A model generated the notes under the pieces. The model was given only the letters and a program-made list of their open reading frames with translations, ran no database searches and had not been told where the DNA came from. From assembly GCF_026340255.1 (NCBI RefSeq), contig NZ_JAPEPJ010000001.1, positions 4,247,501-4,311,500 of the forward strand: a DNA stretch of 64,000 bases, read 5' to 3'. Source of the stretch: Streptomyces sp. NBC_01408. Lineage in GTDB: Bacteria > Actinomycetota > Actinomycetes > Streptomycetales > Streptomycetaceae. Below are positions 21,531 to 30,085 of the stretch, in pieces (the stretch's first letter is position 1; every line of letters starts with the position of its first letter). Position numbers and translations under genes: made by a program.

Positions 21531-21635
21531 GTCCCCGACGGTAGGGCGCTTCCGCGATCGCGGACAAAGGCCAATCCGCAGTGATTGGCATCCTGCTCCC
21601 GGGAACCCCCCGACCGGTCTCGCCGGTCCGGCCCG

Positions 21636-22214
21636 TCAGCGCAGGTCGAGCCGCATCAGGACGCGGGGGTGACCGGCCAGCACCGAGGTGGTGTCGGCGG
21701 CGTGGGTGAACCCGGCGCGTTCGAAGTTCTTCCGGAGCCCGGCGTAGGCCATCGTCAGGTCGATCTTGTCGCCGTTGTCGCCGTTGTCGATGGGGTACGC
21801 CTCGATCGCGGGCGCGCCGCAGCTGCGGGCGTACTCGACCGCGCCGGCGATGAGCGCGTGCGAGATCCCCTTCTTCCGGTGGCCGGGGCGTACCCGGAGG
21901 CACCACAGCGACCAGACCGGCAGGTCGTCGACGTGCGGGATCTTCCGGTTGCGCGCGAAGGCGGTGTCCGAGCGCGGTGCCACGGCGGCCCAGCCGACCG
22001 GTTCGTCGCCTTCGTAGGCGAGCACTCCCAGCGGCGGTCCCGTACGGCACAGCTCGGCGACGTAGTCACCGCGGTCCGTGCCGTGCAGCTCCCTGTTGAG
22101 CTTGGAGGGGATCCGGTAGCTCAGGCACCAGCAGACGCTGGCGTCGGGTGACTTCGGGCCGACCAGGGTGCGGAGGTCCTCGAAGACCGAGGCCGGGCGG
22201 ACTTCGATGGTCAT
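21636..22214 (-). CDS. GNAT-family N-acetyltransferase
   Basis: A 192-residue acetyltransferase: acetyl-CoA loop in LRVRPGHRKKGISHALIAGA (Q/R-x2-G-x-G/A variant RKKGIS), preceded by the WSLWCLRV strand. The N-terminal KSPDASVCWCLSYR segment with paired cysteines marks a subgroup common in Streptomyces. Start ATG at 22214 is chosen over a frame running to 22277, which would enter the operator region. It diverges from the padR gene; both may be controlled by the palindrome between them. Substrate unknown. Confidence 0.83.
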   Translation of the reverse strand: MTIEVRPASVFEDLRTLVGPKSPDASVCWCLSYRIPSKLNRELHGTDRGDYVAELCRTGPPLGVLAYEGDEPVGWAAVAPRSDTAFARNRKIPHVDDLPVWSLWCLRVRPGHRKKGISHALIAGAVEYARSCGAPAIEAYPIDNGDNGDKIDLTMAYAGLRKNFERAGFTHAADTTSVLAGHPRVLMRLDLR

Positions 22215-22264
22215 GCCACCACGATGCCATGTCCGAGGCGGTTCGCTGAAGTAGCTTCCGATAT

Positions 22265-22294
22265 ATCGTTGACGCATCGCGATGGGTCAACGAT
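22265..22294. promoter_or_regulatory. Probable PadR operator
   Basis: A 30-base palindrome, 14 of 15 pairs matching: left arm ATCGTTGACGCATCG, right arm CGATGGGTCAACGAT, with CATCGCGATG at the centre. It lies between the divergent GNAT and padR genes. PadR-type repressors usually bind such repeats on their own promoters, so autoregulation is likely; a further half-site-like GGTATCGG follows at about 22301. Confidence 0.75.
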
Positions 22295-22362
22295 AGTTGA
22301 GGTATCGGACAGACATCGGACAGCCGATGACGAGATCACGAAGAGACGAAAGGAGCGCGGTC

Positions 22363-22983
22363 ATGCGTTCACGCGGACAGCACGGACAGGACCCCGGCCA
22401 CGAGCGGGGCCGGGGCCACGGCCACTGCGGGCCCGATCGTCGGGAGGAGTTCGCGGGGCTGCGCGCCGCCTTCGGCCCGTTCGGGCCGCCCTTCGGCGGC
22501 GGGCCCTTCGGCGGGCGCGGCGGCCGCGGCGGACCGCGGGGCCGGGCGCGCCGCGGCGACGTGCGCGCCTCGATCCTGGCGCTGCTCGTCGACCGGCCGA
22601 TGCACGGTTACGAGATGATCCAGGAGATCGTCGAGCGCAGCGGCGGGGTCTGGAAGCCCAGCCCCGGCTCGGTCTACCCGACTCTGCAGCTGCTCGAGGA
22701 CGAGGGTCTGATCAGGAGCGAGAGCGAGGGCGGCAAGAAGCTGTTCACGCTTACCGACGCCGGCCGTACCGAGGCCGAGTCGGGCCCGTCGGCCCCCTGG
22801 GCCGAGGCGGGGCGCGGCTTCGACTTCGAGGCGATGAGCGAGATCCGGACGGCCGGCTTCGGCCTGATGGAGGCCTTCGGTCAGGTCTGGAAGACCGGCT
22901 CGGCCGAACAGCGGGACAAGGCCGTCGCCGTGATCAACGATGCCCGCAAGAAGCTCTACCTGATCCTGGCCGACGAGCACTGA
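22363..22983 (+). CDS. PadR-family transcriptional regulator
   Basis: A 206-residue repressor. The N-terminal 60 residues are a His/Gly/Phe-Gly-rich tail (RGHGHCGPDRRE, then PFGGGPFGGRGGRGG); the PadR winged helix follows (RGDVRASILALLVDRPMHGYEMIQ, split here as RGDVRASILALL and DRPMHGYEMIQ; then WKPSPGSVYPTLQLLEDEGL) with a C-terminal helical part. The ATG at 22363 has AAAGGAG nine bases upstream; longer frames are rejected. Signal and targets other than its own promoter are unknown. Confidence 0.9.
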   Translation: MRSRGQHGQDPGHERGRGHGHCGPDRREEFAGLRAAFGPFGPPFGGGPFGGRGGRGGPRGRARRGDVRASILALLVDRPMHGYEMIQEIVERSGGVWKPSPGSVYPTLQLLEDEGLIRSESEGGKKLFTLTDAGRTEAESGPSAPWAEAGRGFDFEAMSEIRTAGFGLMEAFGQVWKTGSAEQRDKAVAVINDARKKLYLILADEH

Positions 22984-23140
22984 GCGGCCGACGGGCGGCG
23001 GCCTCTGGATCGGCGGCCGGCGGCCAGTGGTCGCGGCAGAAGGACCGGCGCGCCCCGTGAGGACTCCTCGCGGGGCGCGCCGCCGTGTTGTGTGTACGTG
23101 TGTACGTGTGTGTACGGACGGACGGACGGGTCCGGGGAGG

Positions 23141-23569
23141 TCAGGCGACCAGGCCGGCCAGCTTGCGCAGTGATTCGTTCAGTGCGGCGGTGGCCGAGTC
23201 CTTGAGCTTGCCGGCCATCAGGGAGACGGCGGCTCCCGTGAACTCCCCGTCGATGCGGACGGTGGTGGCCCCGCCCTCGGGGGTCAGGGTGTAGCGGGTG
23301 AGGACGGCCACGCCCATCGGGCCCTTGCCGGTGATCGCGAAGAGGTGCTCGTCCTCCAGCTCCGAGACCGTCCAGACCACCTCGGCGGGGAAGCCCATCA
23401 TCTTCATGTTCTCCGCGAAGGTGGCCCCGACCGTGAAGGTCTCCGGGCCGCCCGCCGGGAAGTTCGTGTGGGTCATGCTCCACTGGCCGTACGCGTCCCA
23501 GTCCGTCAGCTGGGCCCAGAGCTTCGCGGCGGACGCCTCGATGCGTGATTCCGCGGTGACTTCGGCCAT
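23141..23569 (-). CDS. SRPBCC (START-like) family protein
   Basis: A 142-residue protein with the ligand-cage fold: MAEVTAESRIEASAAKLWAQ, WDAYGQWSMTH, a central WTVSELEDEHLFAI and the long C-terminal helix LMAGKLKDSATAALNESLRK. Such proteins bind small hydrophobic ligands or act as cyclase/aromatase-like helpers; nothing nearby points to a pathway. ATG at 23569 has AAGGGG upstream. In the 172-base gap to the divergent EamA gene, CTGAC-5-GTCAG at 23635-23649 is a small operator-like repeat. Confidence 0.82.
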   Translation of the reverse strand: MAEVTAESRIEASAAKLWAQLTDWDAYGQWSMTHTNFPAGGPETFTVGATFAENMKMMGFPAEVVWTVSELEDEHLFAITGKGPMGVAVLTRYTLTPEGGATTVRIDGEFTGAAVSLMAGKLKDSATAALNESLRKLAGLVA

Positions 23570-23741
23570 GCGACCACCCCTTCTCGTCGGGTACGTGCGG
23601 CGGAACGTAGCCCCGGCGGCCGGAACATTCAATACTGACGACCTGTCAGATATCGCCGGTTCCGGAGAGGTGCTGCGCAGGGTCCGTCTCAACAGGTGTC
23701 TGGTACATGACGGTGCTGACCGGCCCTGCCATGATGGCCCG

Positions 23742-24710
23742 ATGCAAGCGTCAGGAAGAAGCGCCGGACTGGGCCTCGCCCTCGTCGCGGCGTGCGCGTT
23801 CGGTAGTTCCGGAGTGGCGGCGAAGCCGCTGATCGAGGCGGGTCTGGACCCCCTCCACATGGTGTGGCTGAGGGTGGCCGGGGCAGCGCTCGTACTGTCT
23901 CCGCTGGCCTGGCGCCACCGCGACCTGGTGCGCCGCAAACCTGCGCTGCTGGCCGGCTTCGGACTCGTCGCCGTCGCGGGCGTGCAGGCCTTCTACTTCG
24001 CCTCCCTGGCGCGGATCCCGGTCGGCGTGGCCCTGCTGCTGGAGTACCTGGGACCGGCGCTCCTCCTCGGCTGGATCCGCTTCGTGCAGCGCAAGCCGGT
24101 GACCCGGGCGGCCGCAGCGGGCGTCGCCGTGGCCGTCGTCGGCCTGGCCTGTGTCGTCCAGATCTGGGCGGGGCTGAGCCTGGACCCGCTCGGGGTGCTG
24201 CTCGGCCTCGCCGCGGCCTGCTGCCAGGCCTTCTACTTCGTCTTCGCCGACCAGGGCGCCGACGGGGACGAGGCTCCCGACCCGGTCGGGGTGATCGCGT
24301 ACGGCATGCTCGTCGGCACCCTGGTGATGACGGTGATCGCCCGGCCGTGGGAGATGGACTGGGGCGTACTGGCCGGACAGGCGGCCGTCGGCGACACGAT
24401 GATGCCCGCGGCGGCGCTGCTCGCCTGGGTGGTGCTCATCGCGACCGTCTTCGCCTACCTGACCGGCGTGGTCTCGGTGCGCAAGCTCTCCCCGCAGGTC
24501 GCCGGGGTGGTGGCCTGCCTGGAGGCGGTCGTCGCCACCGTGCTGGCCTGGGTACTGCTCGGCGAACACCTCGCCACCTGGCAGATCGTGGGCGGGGCGC
24601 TGGTACTGGGCGGCGCCTTCATCGCGCAGTCCTCGCGGCCCACCCCGCAGGGCGCGGCCGACCCGGCCGTGCTCGACCGGGAGGACCGGGAGCCCACCGG
24701 CGCCCGGTGA
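23742..24710 (+). CDS. EamA-family (DMT) transporter
   Basis: A 322-residue membrane protein with ten predicted spans and two EamA repeats (first half AACAFGSSGVAAKPLIEAGL, second half LLGLAAACCQAFYFVFADQG). It belongs to the drug/metabolite transporter superfamily, mostly exporters of amino acids or small metabolites; substrate unknown. The ATG stands six bases after CATGAT (23730-23735), consistent with a leaderless transcript. A hydrophilic tail of about 30 residues follows the last span. Confidence 0.88.
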   Translation: MQASGRSAGLGLALVAACAFGSSGVAAKPLIEAGLDPLHMVWLRVAGAALVLSPLAWRHRDLVRRKPALLAGFGLVAVAGVQAFYFASLARIPVGVALLLEYLGPALLLGWIRFVQRKPVTRAAAAGVAVAVVGLACVVQIWAGLSLDPLGVLLGLAAACCQAFYFVFADQGADGDEAPDPVGVIAYGMLVGTLVMTVIARPWEMDWGVLAGQAAVGDTMMPAAALLAWVVLIATVFAYLTGVVSVRKLSPQVAGVVACLEAVVATVLAWVLLGEHLATWQIVGGALVLGGAFIAQSSRPTPQGAADPAVLDREDREPTGAR

Positions 24711-24774
24711 ACGCCGGTGCCGCGGGCCGGGCGCGCCTGGCGTGAGCGGCCCGGCACCCCGTAGGGTGGCGATC

Positions 24775-24810
24775 ATGCCGTCGACCGTGCTTCCGCCTCC
24801 CGCCGCCTAG
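24775..24810 (+). CDS. Possible leader peptide with three prolines
   Basis: A 12-codon frame (ATG CCG TCG ACC GTG CTT CCG CCT CCC GCC GCC TAG) giving MPSTVLPPPAA. Its ATG stands seven bases after TAGGGT (24762-24767), the leaderless layout, 145 bases before the next EamA gene. Consecutive prolines slow ribosomes, and a hairpin follows at 24838-24856, so a translation-linked control of the transporter is plausible. There is no proof that it is translated. Confidence 0.4.
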   Translation: MPSTVLPPPAA

Positions 24811-24837
24811 GGCGGCGCCCCCACGCTGTTGGACCCG

Positions 24838-24856
24838 GCCCGGGCTGTTCCCGGGC
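24838..24856 (+). promoter_or_regulatory. Leader hairpin before the second EamA gene
   Basis: Perfect 7-base stem GCCCGGG-CTGTT-CCCGGGC, 28 bases after the short frame's stop and 63 bases before the gene. No T-run follows, so it is not a standard terminator; it may be part of an attenuator or only a stable leader structure. Confidence 0.4.
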
Positions 24857-24919
24857 GGGTACGCGCTGCCCGCGAAGAGATGACCTGCTCCTCTCCTTCA
24901 CGCATGCGCGGAGACCCAC

Positions 24920-25903
24920 GTGTCGAACCATTCGCCCGCTGCCGGGCGCAGTCTGCTGTACCTCGTCGTCGCCGGAGCCGCCTGGGGCACCGCCGGGGCG
25001 GCCGCCTCCCTCCTCTTCCTGGCCAGTGACCTCGGCCCGCTCGCCCTGTCCTTCTGGCGGTGCGCGGGCGGGCTCGTCGTACTGCTCCCGGTGCTCGCCG
25101 TACGCCGCCGCCGCGCCGTCCCCGGGCGGACGCGGCCGTCGGCCGGCTCCCTGATCGGGACGGGGCTGCTGTTCACCCTCTTCCAGGCCGCCTACTTCGG
25201 CGCGGTGCGCGAGACCGGCCTCGCGGTCGGCACCGTGGTCACCCTCGGCGCCGGGCCGGTGCTGATCGCCGTCGGGGCCCGGTACTGGATGGGCGAGCGC
25301 CTCGGCCGGGGCGGGTCCGTCGCCGTCGTGGGGGCGCTGGCCGGGCTGGCCGTCCTGGTGCTGGGCAGCGGGGCCGGGGAGGTGCGGCCGCTCGGCGTCG
25401 GCTGGGCGCTGCTGTCGGCCGCGGGGTACGCGGCGATGACCCTGCGGGCCCGGTGGCTCGGGCAGCGCGGGGCGGGCGGGGACCCGTTGGTCACCACCGT
25501 CTGGTCGGTGGGGGTGGGCGCGGTGTGCCTGCTGCCGCTCGCCGTGCTGGAGGGCATGGCGCCGCACGCCGCCGAACCGGGGCGGGTGCTCTGGCTGCTG
25601 GTGTACGTGGCCGTCGTGCCGACGGCCCTGGCGTACGCGCTCTACTTCACCGGGGCCGCCGCGGTACGGGCCGCGACCGTCTCCGTGATCATGCTGATCG
25701 AGCCGGTGAGCGCGGCGGCGATCGCGGTCCTGCTGCTCGGGGAGCGGCTGACCGGCGCCGTGGTGCTGGGCACCGTACTGCTGCTGACGGCGGTGGGGGC
25801 CCTGATCGCGGCGGAATCCCGCCGTCCGGCGGACGGGGCGGCCGGTGGTCCGGCGTCGCTGCCCGCCGCCGTGCGGCAGAGTCCTCAGAGCGCCGCGAGG
25901 TAG
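24920..25903 (+). CDS. EamA-family (DMT) transporter
   Basis: A 327-residue transporter with ten spans in two EamA halves ([20 protein letters not shown]; later [20 protein letters not shown] and the [20 protein letters not shown] signature). It resembles amino-acid or metabolite exporters; not a close copy of the EamA gene just upstream. GTG start has CGGAGA six bases upstream and a 145-base leader with a short open frame and hairpin. Its last 19 bases overlap the end of the convergent oxidase-like gene. Confidence 0.87.
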   Translation: MSNHSPAAGRSLLYLVVAGAAWGTAGAAASLLFLASDLGPLALSFWRCAGGLVVLLPVLAVRRRRAVPGRTRPSAGSLIGTGLLFTLFQAAYFGAVRETGLAVGTVVTLGAGPVLIAVGARYWMGERLGRGGSVAVVGALAGLAVLVLGSGAGEVRPLGVGWALLSAAGYAAMTLRARWLGQRGAGGDPLVTTVWSVGVGAVCLLPLAVLEGMAPHAAEPGRVLWLLVYVAVVPTALAYALYFTGAAAVRAATVSVIMLIEPVSAAAIAVLLLGERLTGAVVLGTVLLLTAVGALIAAESRRPADGAAGGPASLPAAVRQSPQSAAR

Positions 25904-26565
25904 CCCGGGATGGCGATGCCGGGGGCCAGGTCCGCGGCGGGCACGGGGGTCCCGTATGCCGGGGCGACCGGGACCACGCCCGACCAGTAGGGCAGGTCCA
26001 GGTCCTCGGCGTCGTCGTTCGGGCCGCCGGTACGGATCTTCGCGGACACCTCGTTCAGGTCCAGGCGGATCACGGCGGTGGCCGCGAGCTCCTTGGCGTC
26101 GGCGGGCCGGGCGTCGGCGGAGCGGCCGGGCACCACCTGGTCGACGAGGGCGTCCAGGGCCATGCGGCACTCCGCCTCGTCGGTGACCTGGTAGGCCGTT
26201 CCCTGGACGACCACCGAGCGGTAGTTGAGGGAGTGGTGGAAGGCCGACCGGGCCAGCACCAGGCCGTCGACGTGGGTCACGGTCACGCAGACGGGCAGCC
26301 CCGGGTCCGCCTTGCCCGCGGCGAGCAGCGGGCGCGATCCGGTGGAGCCGTGGATGTACAGGGCCTCGCCGACCCGGCCGAACAGCGTGGGCAGGACCAC
26401 CGGGGCGTCGTCGCGGACGAAGCCGAGGTGGCAGACGTACGCCTGGTCGAGTATCGAGTGCACCGTCTCGCGGTCGTAGCGGGCCCGGTCGCGGGAGCGG
26501 CTGGGGACCGTGCGGCCGGTGGGTTCGTAGGTGCCGGTCGACTCGGTGGCGGGCGTGGCAGCCAT
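25885..26565 (-). CDS. Pyridoxamine 5'-phosphate oxidase-like flavin-binding protein
   Basis: A 226-residue split-barrel flavoprotein: [39 protein letters not shown] and [20 protein letters not shown] are the FMN-binding family pattern (relatives act on pyridoxamine phosphate, antibiotics or bind heme/F420). It diverges from a MocR-type regulator across only 37 bases. MocR proteins bind PLP and often control vitamin B6 genes, so a B6-related role under that regulator is a good inference. The start has ACGGAG upstream on the minus strand. Confidence 0.84.
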   Translation of the reverse strand: MAATPATESTGTYEPTGRTVPSRSRDRARYDRETVHSILDQAYVCHLGFVRDDAPVVLPTLFGRVGEALYIHGSTGSRPLLAAGKADPGLPVCVTVTHVDGLVLARSAFHHSLNYRSVVVQGTAYQVTDEAECRMALDALVDQVVPGRSADARPADAKELAATAVIRLDLNEVSAKIRTGGPNDDAEDLDLPYWSGVVPVAPAYGTPVPAADLAPGIAIPGYLAAL

Positions 26566-26602
26566 GATGGAAACTCCGTTGTACTAGTGCATACTTGTCT
26601 TT

Positions 26603-27937
26603 GTGCTAGAAGATTATCGGATCGTTGGGCGCCGCGCATCGGATATCGCGGCCAGTGTCGAAGCGGGCGTGGGCTCGGGCGCGCTCGCCCCCGGAACGCT
26701 GCTGCCGCCGATGCGGGAGCTGGCCGGTGTGCTGGGGGTGAACCCGAACACCGTGGCCGCCGCGTACCGGACCCTGCGCGAGCGCGGGGTCATCGAGACC
26801 GACGGGCGGCGCGGCAGCCGGGTGCGGCCCCGCCCGTCGAGCACGCCGCGGGACGCACCGCCGATGACCGTGCCGGCGGGCGTACGCGACATCGCGGCGG
26901 GCAATCCGGACGTGGCGCTGCTCCCCGCGCTCGACGGGGCGCTGGCCGCCGCCGCCCGGCGCTACGCGCAGGCGCCGACCCTCTACGGGGAGGATCCGGT
27001 CGTCCCGGACCTGGCGCGGCTCGCCCGCGCGGCCTTCGACGCGGAGGGGGTGCCGGCCGGGCCGGTCGCGGTCACCTCGGGCGCCCTGGACGGGATCGAA
27101 CGGGTGCTGTCCGCGCACCTGCGGCCGGGGGACGCGGTCGCGGTCGAGGACCCGGGGTGGGGCAGCGTGCTGGACCTGGTCCCGGCGCTCGGGCTGCGGA
27201 TCCTGCCGGTCGCGGTGGACGACGACGGCCCGGTGGCCGAGGCGGTGGCGGGCGCGCTGGCCGACGGGGCGCGGGCGCTGCTGGTGACCTCGCGGGCGCA
27301 GAACCCGACCGGGGCGGTGCTGGGCGAGGCGCGGGCGCGGGAGCTACGGGACGTGCTCGCCCGGTACCCCGAGGTGCTGCTGATCGAGGACGACCACGGC
27401 CACAGCTTCGTCGACCTGCCGTTGCGGACGCTGGGCGGCGTGACCCGGAAGTGGGCGCTGATCCGGTCCACGGCGAAGGCGTACGGGCCGGACCTGCGGC
27501 TGGCGGTGCTGACGGGTGACGAGGTGACGCTGGACCGGGTACGGGGGCGGCAGCGGCTGGGCCAGGGGTGGGTGAGCCGGCTGCTCCAGTACGCGGTCGT
27601 GGAGCTGTGGACCTCGGGGGCGGTGGACCGGGCCGCGGTGGCGCGCGCGTACGGGGTGCGGCGCGACGGGCTCGTCGAGGCCCTGCGGGAGCGGGGGGTG
27701 CGGGCGTACGGGCGGAGCGGGATGAACGTGTGGGTGCCCGTCGCCGACGAGACGGGGGCGGTGACCCGGCTGCTGGGCGCGGGCTGGGCGGTGGCCGCGG
27801 GGGCCCGCTTCCGCGTCGAGACGGGGCCGGCCGTGCGGCTGACGGTGTCACAGGTGGCGCCGGCGGAGGTACCGGGCCTGGCGGACGCGGTGGCGGCAGC
27901 GGTGCGGCCCGAGGCGTCGGGGGTCCGGTACGTCTGA
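26603..27937 (+). CDS. MocR-type regulator (GntR helix-turn-helix fused to aminotransferase fold)
   Basis: A 444-residue fusion. Residues 1-75 are a GntR winged helix (LLPPMRELAGVLGVNPNTVA, then AAYRTLRERGVIETDGRRGS); the rest is a type-I aminotransferase fold, with the PLP-lysine motif RSTAKAYGPDLRLAVL near residue 295 and SRAQNPTGAVL upstream. Family members sense PLP and control B6 or GABA genes. GTG start stands seven bases after CATACT (26590-26595), so the transcript is probably leaderless. The 37-base gap to the divergent oxidase-like gene must hold both promoters and the binding site. Confidence 0.9.
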   Translation: MLEDYRIVGRRASDIAASVEAGVGSGALAPGTLLPPMRELAGVLGVNPNTVAAAYRTLRERGVIETDGRRGSRVRPRPSSTPRDAPPMTVPAGVRDIAAGNPDVALLPALDGALAAAARRYAQAPTLYGEDPVVPDLARLARAAFDAEGVPAGPVAVTSGALDGIERVLSAHLRPGDAVAVEDPGWGSVLDLVPALGLRILPVAVDDDGPVAEAVAGALADGARALLVTSRAQNPTGAVLGEARARELRDVLARYPEVLLIEDDHGHSFVDLPLRTLGGVTRKWALIRSTAKAYGPDLRLAVLTGDEVTLDRVRGRQRLGQGWVSRLLQYAVVELWTSGAVDRAAVARAYGVRRDGLVEALRERGVRAYGRSGMNVWVPVADETGAVTRLLGAGWAVAAGARFRVETGPAVRLTVSQVAPAEVPGLADAVAAAVRPEASGVRYV

Positions 27938-27960
27938 GCGCGGGCCCCCGGCCCTGTGTC

Positions 27961-28016
27961 CTGGCGCTCCGCCCCGGACCCCGCGCCTCAAACGCCGACG
28001 GGGCTGGAACCGGCCC
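27961..28016. repeat. Dispersed Streptomyces intergenic element, one copy
   Basis: Carries GCTCCGCCCCGGACCC followed by GCGCCTCAAACGCCGACG and GGGCTGGAACCGGCCC. The same motif appears several times at 32590-32762 in this window, in both cases just after a stop codon. Confidence 0.75.
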
Positions 28017-28026
28017 GGCCGGTGGC

Positions 28027-29079
28027 TCAGCCGGGCCTGCGGGCGCCGGGACGGGTCTGGGTGAGGGCGGCTCCGGCCAGGACGATCGCCGCGCCGACCG
28101 GGGTGTTCCAGTGCAGCTGTTCGCCGAGGACCAGGACGCCCGCCGCGGTGGCGATGACCGGGATGAAGTAGGTGACCATCTGGGCGGTGGTCGGGCCGAC
28201 CTCCGTCACCAGGCCGTACTGCATCTGGAGTGCCATGCCGGTGCCGAGGGCGCCCAGCGCGACGACCGACAGGGTGGGCCAGAGCGGGAAGGATGCGGGG
28301 GCCGAGGTGAACAGGGCGCTGACGAGGCCCAGCTGGAGCGTGGAGACCAGCAGCTGGGCTCCGGTCAGGGCCACCGGGGAGCCGGGAACGGCCGCCAGCG
28401 TGCGGCGGACGTAGATCCAGCCGATGGGGTAGCAGAGCGAGGCCAGCAGGGCGAGCGCGGTGCCCTTGGCGTCGATGCCGGAGAAGCCCTGCCAGGCGCC
28501 GAGGACGATGAGCACGCCGAGGAAGCCCAGCCCCAGGCCCGCGAACCGGCGGCGCGTCGGGCGGTCCTCGGACAGGGCGACCATCGACAGGGCCATGCCC
28601 CACAGCGGGGAGGTGGCGTTGCAGATGCCGGCCAGGCTGGAGGGGATGCTCAGCTCCGCGTAGGCGAAGAGGGAGAACGGCGCGGTGTTGAGCAGGACCG
28701 CCGCCACCGCGAGGTGGCCCCAGGTGCGCCGCCCCCGGGGGAGCGGCTCGCGGCGGACCGCCAGCACGGCGACGAGGGCGAGCGCCCCGAACAGGACCCG
28801 GCCCAGGGCCACCTGGAACGGCGCGTACGCCTCCGTGCCCACCTTGATCAGCAGGAAGCTGAAGCCCCAGACCACCGAGAGGATCGCGAAGCGGACGCGC
28901 CAGTCCAGGCAGCGGACCCGGAGGCCCTCGCGGCCCCGGCGCACGGCCGGACGGGTGGCGGTGGGCGCGGGGGCGGGGGCGGGGGCGGTGCAGGACCCGA
29001 CGCCGGGGGTGGTGGCGGCAGGAGCGGCTGCGGCGGCGGGGGCCGGGAGGGGTCGCCGGGGTGTGCTGGGTGCGCTCAT
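28027..29079 (-). CDS. EamA-family (DMT) transporter
   Basis: A 350-residue transporter. The first 60 residues are Pro/Ala-rich and basic; ten membrane spans follow with two EamA repeats (FAILSVVWGFSFLLIKVGTE; PIGWIYVRRTLAAV; MQYGLVTEVGPTTAQMVTYF). ATG at 29079 is chosen; a frame extending to 29115 would cross the promoter region. It diverges from a LysR regulator 74 bases away, which is the usual arrangement for a LysR-controlled exporter. Confidence 0.86.
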   Translation of the reverse strand: MSAPSTPRRPLPAPAAAAAPAATTPGVGSCTAPAPAPAPTATRPAVRRGREGLRVRCLDWRVRFAILSVVWGFSFLLIKVGTEAYAPFQVALGRVLFGALALVAVLAVRREPLPRGRRTWGHLAVAAVLLNTAPFSLFAYAELSIPSSLAGICNATSPLWGMALSMVALSEDRPTRRRFAGLGLGFLGVLIVLGAWQGFSGIDAKGTALALLASLCYPIGWIYVRRTLAAVPGSPVALTGAQLLVSTLQLGLVSALFTSAPASFPLWPTLSVVALGALGTGMALQMQYGLVTEVGPTTAQMVTYFIPVIATAAGVLVLGEQLHWNTPVGAAIVLAGAALTQTRPGARRPG

Positions 29080-29153
29080 GCCCCCCACTCTGCGGCTATC
29101 AACTTCGTAGGACAAGCGAGAGTTTTTGAGGGTGACGGCGTAGCATCGCTTAC

Positions 29154-30053
29154 ATGTTGAACCTGGAGCGCCTGCGCACCCTCGACGCCCTCGCCCGCCA
29201 CGGCTCGGTCAGCGGCGCGGCCGACGGGCTCCACGTCACCACGTCCGCGGTGTCCCAGCAGATGGCCAAGCTGGAACGCGAGGTCGGTCAGCCCCTCGTC
29301 GCCAGGAACGGGCGCGGGGTCCGGCTCACCGACGCGGGCCGGCTGCTCGCCGATCACGCGGCCCGGATCATCTCCCAGGTGGAGCTCGCCCAGGCCGATG
29401 TCGAGGCCCAGCGGGGACGCGCCGTCGGCGAGCTGCGGATCGGCGCCTTCCCGACCGCGATGCGCGGACTGCTGCCGCGGGCCCTGTCCGCCCTGCGCAC
29501 GGACCATCCCGAGCTGCGGGCCCTGGTGCGCGAGCAGGAGCCGGAGGTGAGCATGGCAGCCGTCGTACGCGGGGACCTCGACCTGGCCCTGGCCATCGAC
29601 TGGCACAACAAGCGGATGCCGGTGCCCGCCGAACTCACCCGTACGCACCTGCTGGACGACTCCGTCGACATCGCGGTCCCGGCCGGCCACCGGCTGGCCG
29701 ACCGCACCGAGGTCTCCCTCGCCGAATTCGCCGACGACGACTGGATCTCCTGGAACGAGGGCCAGTTCTGTCACGAGTGGCTCGTCTACACCCTGCGCGG
29801 TACGGGGACCGAGCCGCGGATCACCCACATCGCCGAGGAGCACCACACCCAGTTGTCCTTCGTGGAGGCCGGGCTCGGGGTCTGCGTGACGCCGAGGCTG
29901 GGGCGAGGTCCGGTGTCGGAGGGGGTCCGGCTCCTGCCGGTCTGCGATTTCGTACGCCGCCACGTGTACGCCGTCTGGCGGGCGGACGCCGACCGGCGGC
30001 CCTCCGTCCGGGCCGCCGTCGAGGCCCTGCGGCAGGCCGCCTCGGCGCAGTGA
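29154..30053 (+). CDS. LysR-family transcriptional regulator
   Basis: A 299-residue regulator: N-terminal winged helix (LERLRTLDALARHGSVSGAA, then TSAVSQQMAKLEREVGQPLV) and a two-lobed effector domain from about residue 90. ATG stands seven bases after TAGCAT (29141-29146), so the transcript is likely leaderless. The divergent neighbour is an EamA exporter, its probable target. The 74-base gap contains an AT-richer stretch (GAGAGTTTTTGAGGG) in which the LysR site would lie; I cannot define it exactly. Confidence 0.9.
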   Translation: MLNLERLRTLDALARHGSVSGAADGLHVTTSAVSQQMAKLEREVGQPLVARNGRGVRLTDAGRLLADHAARIISQVELAQADVEAQRGRAVGELRIGAFPTAMRGLLPRALSALRTDHPELRALVREQEPEVSMAAVVRGDLDLALAIDWHNKRMPVPAELTRTHLLDDSVDIAVPAGHRLADRTEVSLAEFADDDWISWNEGQFCHEWLVYTLRGTGTEPRITHIAEEHHTQLSFVEAGLGVCVTPRLGRGPVSEGVRLLPVCDFVRRHVYAVWRADADRRPSVRAAVEALRQAASAQ

Positions 30054-30054
30054 C

Positions 30055-30074
30055 GGGAGTTCGACGACACTCCC
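30055..30074. terminator. Possible terminator between convergent genes
   Basis: Short stem GGGAGT-8-ACTCCC right after the LysR stop. It is followed by ACAGCACTAG, which resembles the outer arm of the palindrome at 12730-12798. Weak as a terminator. Confidence 0.4.
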
Positions 30075-30085
30075 CGGCTACAGCA

